Shown here piece by piece: positions 1 to 4,960 of a DNA stretch of 6,129 nucleotides. Every line of letters begins with the position of its first letter. Positions within the stretch are counted from its first letter, which is position 1. The stretch spans positions 1 to 6,129 of the forward strand of contig QKGW01000291.1 in assembly GCA_003250275.1 (NCBI GenBank). The letters run 5' to 3'. The translations under genes were made by a program, and so were the position numbers. The notes beneath the pieces were generated by a model. That model was not told the DNA's origin. It was given only the letters and a program-made list of their open reading frames with translations, and searched no databases. The stretch comes from Alphaproteobacteria bacterium. GTDB lineage: Bacteria; Pseudomonadota; Alphaproteobacteria; Rhodospirillales; Rhodospirillaceae.

Positions 1-28
1 AAAACCCCCGCCAGTTTCCTGGCGGGGG
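1..28 (-). terminator. Intrinsic terminator downstream of glnA
   Basis: A perfect 10-bp inverted repeat (CCCCCGCCAG at 5-14 and CTGGCGGGGG at 19-28) with a 4-nt loop is followed, on the minus strand, by at least four T residues that run off the window edge. It lies about 28 bp beyond the glnA stop codon, where the end of a glnBA transcript is expected. On the plus strand the stem is followed only by TTTCCG, so it could work weakly in both directions, but the minus-strand reading fits best. The U-tract length beyond the edge cannot be seen. Confidence 0.85.
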
Positions 29-55
29 TTTCCGTTCGGGTTTCTGCCGCTTCGA

Positions 56-1462
56 TCAAGCGGAGTAGTACATGTCGTACTCGACCGGGTGCGGGGTGTG
101 TTCGAACTTGTACACTTCTTCCCAACGCAGGGCGATGTAGCCCTCGATGAGGTCCTTCGTGAACACGTCGCCCTTGGTGAGGAAGTCGTTGTCGGCTTCG
201 AGCGAGAGCAGCGCTTCACGCAGCGAACCGCAAACGGTCGGGATGCCCTTGAGCTCTTCCGGCGGCAGGTCGTAGAGGTCCTTGTCCATCGGATCGCCGG
301 GGTGGATCTTGTTCTGGATGCCGTCGAGGCCCGCCATCATCATCGCGGTGAAGGCGAGGTAGGGGTTCGCCATCGGGTCCGGGAAGCGGATCTCGATGCG
401 CTTCGCCTTCGGGCTGGTCGCATACGGGATACGGCAGGAAGCGGAGCGGTTGCGCGCCGAGTAGGCGAGCAGCACCGGAGCCTCGAAGCCCGGGATCAGG
501 CGCTTGTAGGAGTTGGTCGACGGGTTGGTGAAGGCGTTGAGCGCCTTCGCGTGCTTCATGATGCCGCCGATGTAGTAGAGCGCGCTCTCGGAGAGGTCCG
601 CGTAGCCCGAGCCGGCGAAGAGCGGCTTGCCGTCCTTCCACAGCGACTGGTGGCAGTGCATACCCGAACCGTTGTCGCCGATGATCGGCTTCGGCATGAA
701 GGTCGCGGTCTTGCCGTAGGAGTGGGCGACCATGTGCACGACCCACTTGTAGATCTGCATCTGGTCGGCGGCGGTCAGGAGCTTGTTGAACTTGCAGCCG
801 AGCTCGTGCTGGCCGGTCGCCACTTCGTGGTGATGCTTCTCGATCGGCAGGCCCATCTCACCCATGACGGTGAGCATCTCGGCGCGCATGTCGGTGCCCG
901 AGTCCACCGGCGGAACCGGGAAGTAGCCGCCCTTCACGCGCGGACGGTGGCCGGTGTTGCCTTCCTCGTACACGGTGCCGGTGTTGTAGGCGCCTTCCAT
1001 GGCGTCGATCTCGTAGCCGACCTTGTTCATCTTCACGTCGAAGCGAACGTCGTCGAAGACGAAGAACTCGGCTTCCGGGCCGAAGAAGCAGGTGTCGGCG
1101 ATGCCGGTCGACTGCAGGTAGGCGAGGCCCTTCTTCGCGACCGAGCGCGGATCGCGGCTGTACGGCTGGCCCGACGACGGCTCGAGCACGTCGCAGAACA
1201 GGATCAGCTGCGGCTGGGCGGTGAACGGATCCATGACCGCGGTCGAGCAGTCGGGCATCAGGGTCATGTCGGACTCGTTGATGGCCTTCCAGCCGGCAAT
1301 CGACGAACCATCGAACATGATGCCTTCGTTCAGCATGTCTTCATCGACGGTGGAGACGTGCTGAGCGGTGTGCTGCCACTTGCCGCGCGGGTCGGTGAAG
1401 CGGAAATCGACGTACTGAACGTCGTTTTCCTGGATCATCTTCAGGACGTTTTCAACGGACAT
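56..1462 (-). CDS. glnA: Type I glutamine synthetase (GlnA)
   Basis: Cytoplasmic dodecameric enzyme that makes glutamine from glutamate, ammonia and ATP, the entry point of nitrogen assimilation. The 468-aa product matches the usual length of the adenylylated GSI-beta class. Visible landmarks are the N-terminal beta-grasp segment FDGSSIAGW (50-58), metal ligands in GPEAEFF (Glu130, Glu132), HHHEVATGQHE (210-220), the ATP-site motif NGSGMHCH with His269, the Glu327 flap next to RLIPGFEAP, NRSASCRIP (338-346) and the adenylylation loop DLYDLPPEE with Tyr397. Numbering matches the well-studied enterobacterial enzyme almost exactly, so no insertions or losses are suspected. The ATG start is preceded by GAGGGA at a good distance. 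It is 151 bp downstream of glnB on the same strand and is probably made from a glnBA transcript. Tyr397 implies control by a GlnE adenylyltransferase under PII, known for the family but not encoded here. Confidence 0.98.
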   Translation of the reverse strand: MSVENVLKMIQENDVQYVDFRFTDPRGKWQHTAQHVSTVDEDMLNEGIMFDGSSIAGWKAINESDMTLMPDCSTAVMDPFTAQPQLILFCDVLEPSSGQPYSRDPRSVAKKGLAYLQSTGIADTCFFGPEAEFFVFDDVRFDVKMNKVGYEIDAMEGAYNTGTVYEEGNTGHRPRVKGGYFPVPPVDSGTDMRAEMLTVMGEMGLPIEKHHHEVATGQHELGCKFNKLLTAADQMQIYKWVVHMVAHSYGKTATFMPKPIIGDNGSGMHCHQSLWKDGKPLFAGSGYADLSESALYYIGGIMKHAKALNAFTNPSTNSYKRLIPGFEAPVLLAYSARNRSASCRIPYATSPKAKRIEIRFPDPMANPYLAFTAMMMAGLDGIQNKIHPGDPMDKDLYDLPPEELKGIPTVCGSLREALLSLEADNDFLTKGDVFTKDLIEGYIALRWEEVYKFEHTPHPVEYDMYYSA

Positions 1463-1526
1463 GATGCTTCCCTCGTGAAGTGCCGTTACGCTTATAATCG
1501 GATGGTGCGGCGTTCCCCCTGCCTGC

Positions 1527-1599
1527 GGGTTCCTTGGCGGGTGGTACGCCGCGTCTTTCCAAGGCCCGAATTCTTGTCATAAGCCCGCAAATTCCGGGC
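1527..1599 (-). other. Structured glnB-glnA intergenic region
   Basis: The 151-bp gap between glnB and glnA (1463-1613) holds two inverted repeats. CCTTGG (1532-1537) pairs with CCAAGG (1559-1564), and GGG at 1527-1529 and CCC at 1565-1567 can extend that stem with a 2-nt bulge. Closer to glnB, GCCCG (1583-1587) pairs with CGGGC (1595-1599) around a 7-nt loop. Neither stem is followed by a U-tract on the minus strand, so these do not look like full terminators. They may mark a processing or stability boundary between glnB and the more abundant glnA message. I recall glnBA mRNA processing being described in Rhodospirillum-type bacteria, but this is inference here. No convincing separate promoter for glnA was found. 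Confidence 0.4.
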
Positions 1600-1613
1600 G
1601 GATGCAAGCGTCT

Positions 1614-1952
1614 TTAAATCGCCTCCGCGCCGGTCTCGCCGGTCCGGATACGGATCACTTCCTCGACCGAGGAAATGAAGATTTTTCCGTCGCCGATGCG
1701 GCCGGTCTGCGCTGCGGACTGGATCGCCTCCACCGCGCGCTCGACCTGGCCGTCCTCGACCACGAGCTCGACCTTCACCTTTGGCAGAAAGTCGACAACG
1801 TATTCGGCGCCCCGGTACAACTCCGTGTGACCTTTCTGACGGCCGAAGCCCTTGGCCTCGATCACGGTCATGCCCTGAAGCCCGATGTCGTTCAGCGCCT
1901 CTTTCACTTCGTCGAGTTTGAAGGGTTTGATGATCGCTTCGATTTTCTTCAT
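1614..1952 (-). CDS. glnB: Nitrogen regulatory protein PII (GlnB)
   Basis: Small trimeric cytoplasmic signal protein that binds ATP/ADP and 2-oxoglutarate and reports carbon/nitrogen status to targets such as GlnE, NtrB and, where present, nitrogenase-control proteins. At 112 aa it has the standard family length. It opens MKKIEAIIKPFKLDEVKEAL. The T-loop (about 37-55) contains GHTELYRGAEY with the uridylylation site Tyr51. The B-loop TGRIGDGKIF spans 83-92 with Lys90, and the C-loop carries Arg101 and Arg103, the nucleotide phosphate contacts. Gene position directly upstream of glnA and the GlnB-type T-loop favour glnB over glnK, which normally neighbours amtB. A modest Shine-Dalgarno GGAAAG lies 9 nt before the ATG. 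A sigma-54 promoter lies about 105 nt upstream, implying induction under nitrogen limitation through NtrC. Confidence 0.97.
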   Translation of the reverse strand: MKKIEAIIKPFKLDEVKEALNDIGLQGMTVIEAKGFGRQKGHTELYRGAEYVVDFLPKVKVELVVEDGQVERAVEAIQSAAQTGRIGDGKIFISSVEEVIRIRTGETGAEAI

Positions 1953-1999
1953 GGAATTCAGCTTTCCGGGTTTGCGTGCGCCGGGATCGTTTCAGGCCG

Positions 2000-2043
2000 A
2001 AGGCCGCGTTTGCGCTCCCGTCGTGCGGGACGCCCGCGGCCTT
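2000..2043 (-). promoter_or_regulatory. Large hairpin in the glnB 5' leader
   Basis: A perfect 9-bp inverted repeat, AAGGCCGCG (2000-2008) and CGCGGCCTT (2035-2043), encloses a second 5-bp stem, TCCCG (2016-2020) with CGGGA (2026-2030), around a 5-nt loop. It sits entirely inside the predicted untranslated leader that begins near 2057, ending about 47 nt before the glnB start. There is no U-run after it, so it is not a normal terminator. Part of the right arm can alternatively form a small GGCC-TTC-GGCC hairpin, so two exclusive folds are possible. Function is unknown: mRNA stabilisation, 5' processing control or regulation are all open. Confidence 0.45.
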
Positions 2044-2067
2044 GGAAGGATTTCTTTGCGGCGGATG

Positions 2068-2083
2068 TGCACGTGTCATGCCA
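2068..2083 (-). promoter_or_regulatory. Sigma-54 (RpoN) -24/-12 promoter of glnB(A)
   Basis: Read on the minus strand the site is TGGCATGACACGTGCA. It keeps the invariant GG of the -24 box and GC of the -12 box with exactly 10 bases between them. It differs from the consensus TGGCACG-N4-TTGCW at only two fixed positions. Transcription would start near 2057, giving a leader of about 105 nt before glnB. RpoN promoters in front of glnB/glnBA, activated by phosphorylated NtrC, are well established in alphaproteobacteria. I could not recognise a convincing NtrC enhancer upstream; if present it would lie within or near the ArsR-type gene. Confidence 0.8.
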
Positions 2084-2161
2084 ACCGGGCCGGAGCGCCG
2101 CGTCCTCCGCCGTTCCGGAGATTCGAGCTCCGTCGGGCGCGGCTGCGGCGGTCCGTTCCGG

Positions 2162-2524
2162 TCATTCTTGCGGCATGTTGCCGAAAAAATGGTCAGTCGA
2201 GGGTGCGAGCGCGTGGAGGAACTGCGCCAGCGCGGCGAGGCGCGGCGCTTCCACGAGGTTGAGGATCTCGCGGCCCTGGCGGTGCTGGCGGACGAGGCCG
2301 GCGCGCACGAGGGTGTTGAGGTGGTGGTTGAGGGTGGACGCGGGGGTATCGAGCATCGCCTGAAGCGTGCCGACGTTCACACCCGTCCCCTCCGCCGCGA
2401 CGATCAGGCGGAACGCATGTAGGCGGGTGGGGTTGCCGAGGGCCGCGAGCGCCGCGACGGCCTCTGCGCCGTTGAGGGCGCAAGGCTGCGGGTCACCGGG
2501 CACGGGGCGGAGCACAGCGGTCAT
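2162..2524 (-). CDS. ArsR-family winged-helix transcriptional regulator
   Basis: A 120-aa DNA-binding protein of the ArsR/SmtB type. The diagnostic dimer and HTH pattern is clear: ALGNPTRLHAFRLI (28-41), followed by a helix-turn-helix whose recognition helix falls around PASTLNHHLNTLVRAGLV (61-78), then a beta-wing RQHRQGREILNLVE (79-92) and a C-terminal dimerisation helix. The classical metal/arsenic site (ELCVCDL on the first HTH helix) is absent: the equivalent stretch reads GVNVGTLQ. The only cysteine is Cys15 in the N-terminal tail, so sensing by the usual arsenite site is unlikely. AAGGA lies 5 nt before the ATG, supporting this start. It is co-oriented with glnB (209-bp gap, with the sigma-54 promoter inside) and divergent from the transporter operon starting at 3010, so it could repress itself and possibly that operon. 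Its ligand and targets are not known from sequence. Confidence 0.88.
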   Translation of the reverse strand: MTAVLRPVPGDPQPCALNGAEAVAALAALGNPTRLHAFRLIVAAEGTGVNVGTLQAMLDTPASTLNHHLNTLVRAGLVRQHRQGREILNLVEAPRLAALAQFLHALAPSTDHFFGNMPQE

Positions 2525-2547
2525 GGCGGTCCTTCCGAGAACGGTTG

Positions 2548-2563
2548 GGTCGGGAATCCGACC
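2548..2563. promoter_or_regulatory. Palindrome, candidate operator of the ArsR-type gene
   Basis: A perfect 6-4-6 inverted repeat, GGTCGG-GAAT-CCGACC, lies 24 bp before the regulator start codon and just downstream of its candidate promoter. ArsR-family dimers bind palindromes of about this size and often repress their own gene from such positions. The alternative is a simple hairpin in the short 5' leader. Binding is inferred, not seen. Confidence 0.4.
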
Positions 2564-2575
2564 GGCGGGACCAAA

Positions 2576-2604
2576 GGGATAGCCCGGCGGAAGCGGTTGT
2601 TCAA
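2576..2604 (-). promoter_or_regulatory. Possible sigma-70 promoter of the ArsR-type gene
   Basis: On the minus strand TTGAAC (2599-2604) and TATCCC (2576-2581) are separated by 17 bp. The -35 box is reasonable (4 of 6) and the -10 box weak (3 of 6), common in high-GC alphaproteobacteria. Start of transcription would be near 2569, giving a leader of about 45 nt that contains the 2548-2563 palindrome. Confidence 0.3.
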
Positions 2605-2660
2605 GCCCCCTCGCGCGGCTTTGGAATCATGGCAGGAATAAGGTGATCTGGACAAAAAAC

Positions 2661-2689
2661 TTGGAAAATCAGTCTCGCGATAGTATCTT
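2661..2689 (+). promoter_or_regulatory. Possible sigma-70 promoter facing proX
   Basis: TTGGAA (2661-2666) and TATCTT (2684-2689) stand 17 bp apart, each matching 4 of 6 consensus bases, in the most AT-rich stretch of the intergenic region. The -10 region overlaps a small palindrome GATA-G-TATC (2679-2687). Transcription would begin near 2696, roughly 315 nt before the proX start codon, and would run through the structured segment and terminator that follow. I found no better plus-strand promoter between 2525 and 3009. Confidence 0.35.
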
Positions 2690-2695
2690 ATGTGG

Positions 2696-2916
2696 GCTTC
2701 ACCGTATACGCGGTGGGGCGCACATGCATCGATTCTGAGTTCGTCGCTGGCGGCGAAGCAGGATTTCGGGGGAGTAGATCGCAAATATTGGCGAAGCGCG
2801 CCGGGGAGCACGTTTTAGCCTTGATAGACCAATAGGGTCCGGGGTTTGGAATCTGGTTTCGAACCCGCGTAATATTTCCCCGTCGCCGGTCGCCCGCGTG
2901 CGCGACCGGGGTTTTT
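2696..2916 (+). ncRNA. Putative structured leader or small RNA upstream of proX
   Basis: About 220 nt between a candidate promoter and a clear intrinsic terminator, with no convincing protein reading frame. Helices readable from the sequence, in order: CACCG/CGGTG (2700-2704 with 2711-2715); TTCGTCG/CGGCGAA (2740-2746 with 2751-2757, one wobble); a closing helix made of CGGGG/CCCCG (2767-2771 with 2878-2882) plus AAATATT/AATATTT (2783-2789 with 2871-2877), separated by an 11-nt one-sided bulge; GGCG/CGCC (2790-2793 with 2799-2802); and a 10-bp hairpin with two wobbles (2842-2851 with 2857-2866, loop TCTGG). The terminator stem begins three bases after the closing helix, an arrangement typical of a leader RNA whose fold could affect termination. 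I do not recognise it as a known riboswitch or sRNA family. It may equally be an independent sRNA gene. The ends are estimates. Confidence 0.35.
2886..2916 (+). terminator. Intrinsic terminator 94 bp upstream of proX
   Basis: CCGGTCGC (2886-2893) and GCGACCGG (2902-2909) form a perfect 8-bp GC-rich stem with an 8-nt loop, followed by GG and five T residues (2912-2916) on the plus strand. The minus strand has no U-tract after the stem, so the orientation is rightward. No plus-strand protein gene ends before it. It must therefore end a non-coding transcript or act as an attenuator inside the proXWV leader. Confidence 0.7.
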
Positions 2917-2970
2917 CGGTGCTCCGCTGTCGGGGCCGTGCGACGAATCCGCCTTGGGTTCGGGTGTGGG

Positions 2971-3004
2971 CTCGATGTTTGACGACAGACTCCATCGAGG
3001 AGAG
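2971..3004 (+). promoter_or_regulatory. Inverted repeat overlapping the proX ribosome binding site
   Basis: CTCGATG (2971-2977) and CATCGAG (2993-2999) are perfect 7-bp complements around a 15-nt loop. The right arm overlaps the start of the proX Shine-Dalgarno GAGGAGAG (2997-3004), which lies 5 nt before the ATG at 3010. Folding would hide part of the ribosome binding site, so this may tune proX translation. It could instead be an operator for a dimeric repressor, or coincidence. Confidence 0.4.
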
Positions 3005-3009
3005 CACGA

Positions 3010-4026
3010 ATGAAGATCACGACAACCGTTTGCGCACTCACCGCCGCGATCGCCGCGATCGCGCCGGGAGTGGCGAGCGCCGCCGCGCCCAAGTGCGAGG
3101 TCGACCGCCCGGTGGTGCTGGCCGGCCTCGACTGGGATTCGAACGCCTTCCACAACGCGGTGGTGCGTTTCATTCTCGACAAGGGCTACGGCTGCAAGAG
3201 CGAAGAGATTCCGGGCAGCACGATTCCGCTGCTCAACGGCATGGCGCGCGGCGACATCGACGTCACCATGGAGATGTGGGCCGACAACATTCCCGAAGCC
3301 TGGGGCGCCGCGGTGAAGGACGGCAAGGCCGTCGAGCTCGGCGTCAACTTCCCCGATGCGGTGCAGGGCTGGTTCGTCCCGCGCTACGTCGTCGAAGGGC
3401 CGAACGCTCCGGCGAAGGGCCTCAAGTCGGTGAAGGACCTGCCGAAGTACAAGGACATCTTCAAGGACCCCGAGGAGCCCGACAAGGGCCGCTTCTACAA
3501 CGGCATCGCCGGTTGGGGCGCCGAGGTGGTGAGCACCAAGAAGCTCCACGCCTACAATCTCGAAAAAGACTACACCAACTTCCGCCCGGGCACCGGCGCG
3601 GCTCTGTCGTCGGCGATCGCCGCCGCCTACAAGCGCAAGAAGCCGATCCTCTACTACTACTGGGGCCCGACCTGGGTGATGGGCATGTACGACGGCGTGA
3701 TGCTCGACGAGCCGGCCTACGACCAGAAGGTCTGGGACGCGATGGCCAACGCCAAAACCCCCGATCAGGCCTGCGCCTTCCCGCTGATGAAGGTGTACGT
3801 CGCGGCGAACGCCGAGTTCGCCAAGAAGGCGCCGAAGATCAAGGCGTTCCTCTCCAAGTACCAGACCTCCAACGCGATGGTTTCGAAGGCGCTGGTGACG
3901 ATGCGCGAGGCCGGCGGCACCGACGCCGCCAACGTCGCCGCCAAGGCGTTCCTCGAGGGACGCAAGGACGTCTGGACCAAGTGGGTTCCGGAAGACGTCG
4001 CGAAGCGCGTCGAAGCCGCGCTCTAA
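3010..4026 (+). CDS. proX: ProX-type glycine betaine/choline-class periplasmic binding protein
   Basis: Substrate-binding component of a quaternary-amine ABC importer (OpuAC/ProX family), 338 aa. A Sec signal peptide is clear: Lys2, a hydrophobic core from about 7 to 22, and an Ala-Ser-Ala cleavage site near residue 24, giving a soluble periplasmic protein with no lipobox cysteine. The mature part holds family landmarks: LDWDSNAFHN (40-49), EMWADN with Trp90, GIAGWGAE with Trp169, and the YYYWGPTWVM stretch (Trp218, Trp222), whose aromatic residues are the kind that build the cation-pi box for trimethylammonium groups. Cys29 and Cys62 could form a disulfide. It starts at ATG after a strong GAGGAGAG and heads a proX-proW-proV operon, separated from proW by 57 bp with a strong hairpin. 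Glycine betaine is the default guess; choline, proline betaine or histidine (ChoX- or HutX-like) remain possible because those systems share the X-W-V order. Confidence 0.9.
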   Translation: MKITTTVCALTAAIAAIAPGVASAAAPKCEVDRPVVLAGLDWDSNAFHNAVVRFILDKGYGCKSEEIPGSTIPLLNGMARGDIDVTMEMWADNIPEAWGAAVKDGKAVELGVNFPDAVQGWFVPRYVVEGPNAPAKGLKSVKDLPKYKDIFKDPEEPDKGRFYNGIAGWGAEVVSTKKLHAYNLEKDYTNFRPGTGAALSSAIAAAYKRKKPILYYYWGPTWVMGMYDGVMLDEPAYDQKVWDAMANAKTPDQACAFPLMKVYVAANAEFAKKAPKIKAFLSKYQTSNAMVSKALVTMREAGGTDAANVAAKAFLEGRKDVWTKWVPEDVAKRVEAAL

Positions 4027-4035
4027 GATTCGGGA

Positions 4036-4061
4036 GGGGCTCCGCGGCTGCGCGGAGCCCC
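4036..4061 (+). other. Strong hairpin between proX and proW
   Basis: GGGGCTCCGCG (4036-4046) and CGCGGAGCCCC (4051-4061) form a perfect 11-bp stem with a 4-nt loop, 10 bp after the proX stop codon. What follows is CATCCTTTC, not a U-run, so full termination is unlikely. Stable hairpins behind binding-protein genes are known to protect the upstream mRNA from 3' exonucleases, which would give more ProX than ProW/ProV. That role is inferred here. Partial termination is the main alternative. Confidence 0.75.
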
Positions 4062-4083
4062 CATCCTTTCGACGGATAGGTGC

Positions 4084-4947
4084 ATGGATATTTTCATGAA
4101 TTTCGGTCCGGTCATCGCCGATGCGGTGAACCGGGCCGTCGATGACTTGGTTATTAACTATGGCGATGCGTTCGAGAGTTTCTCGAACGCGATGCTGACG
4201 GTTCTGGTCGTGCTCGAAGGCTGGCTGCGCGGAATGCCGCCGATCGTGGTGCTGCTCGCGGTCGCGGCGATCGCTTACGCCGCGTCGCGCCGCGTCGCGC
4301 TCACCCTCGGCGTCGCCGCCGGGATGTGGCTGATCGGTTCGCTCGGCCTCTGGCAGCAGGCGATGCAGACGATCGCGATCATGAGCGTCGCGGTCGGCCT
4401 CTCGATGGTGATCGGCCTGCCGGTCGGCGTGCTGATGGCGCGCTCCGACCGGGTGCGCGCCGCGGTGCTGCCGCTGCTCGACCTGATGCAGACGATCCCG
4501 AGCTTCGTCTATCTCATTCCCGCCGCAATGCTGTTCGGCCTCGGCAAGGTTCCGGCGATTCTCGCCACCGTGGTCTACGCCGCGCCGCCGCTGATCCGCC
4601 TCACCGACCTTGGCATCCGCCTCGTCGATTCCGAGGTGCTGGAAGCCTCCCGCGCGTTCGGCGCGACGCGGATGCAGATGCTCTTCGGCGTGCAGCTGCC
4701 GCTCGCGCTGCCCAACGTGATGCAGGGCATCAACCAGACGATGATGATGGCGTTGGCGATGGTGGTGATCGCGTCGATGATCGGCGCGCGCGGCCTCGGC
4801 GAGACCGTGCTGCTCGGCCTCCAGCGCAACGACAGCGGCCAGGGCGCACTGGGCGGCCTCGCGATCGTCGCGCTGGCGATCGTGTTCGACCGCGTGACCC
4901 AGGCGATCGGCCTGCGGTTGCAGCGGCATTCGGCGCGGCGCGGTTGA
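4084..4947 (+). CDS. proW: ProW-type quaternary-amine ABC transporter permease
   Basis: Inner-membrane channel subunit, 287 aa, of the BPD_transp_1 permease family. Hydrophobic segments are visible at about 54-67, 73-90, 97-118, 128-151, 156-171, 215-234 and 254-270. The conserved MQTIPSFVYLIPAAMLFGLG stretch (135-154) and the cytoplasmic EAA loop EASRAFGATRMQMLFGVQLP (187-206), which docks on the ATPase, are typical of ProW/OpuAB. The first 50 residues form an amphipathic, charged lead-in as in Gram-negative ProW, but shorter than the about 100 residues of the enterobacterial protein. The ATG at 4084 is preceded by GGATAGG at rather short spacing; Met5 (4096) is a possible alternative start. 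It ends with a TGA that overlaps the ribosome binding site of proV, so the two are probably translationally coupled. Confidence 0.93.
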   Translation: MDIFMNFGPVIADAVNRAVDDLVINYGDAFESFSNAMLTVLVVLEGWLRGMPPIVVLLAVAAIAYAASRRVALTLGVAAGMWLIGSLGLWQQAMQTIAIMSVAVGLSMVIGLPVGVLMARSDRVRAAVLPLLDLMQTIPSFVYLIPAAMLFGLGKVPAILATVVYAAPPLIRLTDLGIRLVDSEVLEASRAFGATRMQMLFGVQLPLALPNVMQGINQTMMMALAMVVIASMIGARGLGETVLLGLQRNDSGQGALGGLAIVALAIVFDRVTQAIGLRLQRHSARRG

Positions 4948-4960
4948 GGAGGGCGGACAC

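Noticed and set aside
1490..1530. TTATAA-like -10 box for a separate glnA promoter (minus strand)
   Set aside because: The AT-rich hexamer is present just upstream of the ribosome binding site, but the sequence 17 bp before it is G-rich and bears no resemblance to a -35 box. No sigma-54 site was found in the gap either.
89..1582. Long plus-strand open frame opposite glnA
   Set aside because: Antisense to an unmistakable glutamine synthetase; composition is that of a GC-rich shadow frame, with no domain recognised.
1492..2079. Minus-strand frame overlapping glnB and both of its flanks
   Set aside because: It covers the glnB gene in another frame, its Arg/Gly-rich translation has no recognisable domain, and it would overlap the sigma-54 promoter.
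2521..2811. Possible 96-aa minus-strand protein upstream of the ArsR-type gene
   Set aside because: No recognisable domain and no good ribosome binding site. It overlaps the promoter and palindrome region and runs into the regulator start, so it is more likely non-coding.
2842..2870. tRNA-like T-arm (GGTTTCGAACCC) in the intergenic region
   Set aside because: The T-loop resemblance does not come with a proper 5-bp T-stem, and no anticodon arm, D-arm or acceptor stem fits around it. The sequence is better explained as a 10-bp hairpin.
2979..3004. TTGACG as a -35 box immediately before proX
   Set aside because: A -10 box at normal spacing would fall on the ribosome binding site (GAGGAG), leaving no room for a transcription start before the start codon.
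4281..4300. Exact tandem 10-mer (CGCGTCGCGC twice) inside proW
   Set aside because: It encodes ordinary residues around SRRVAL in a membrane loop, the repeat is not a multiple of three, and it is easily explained by GC-rich codon bias.
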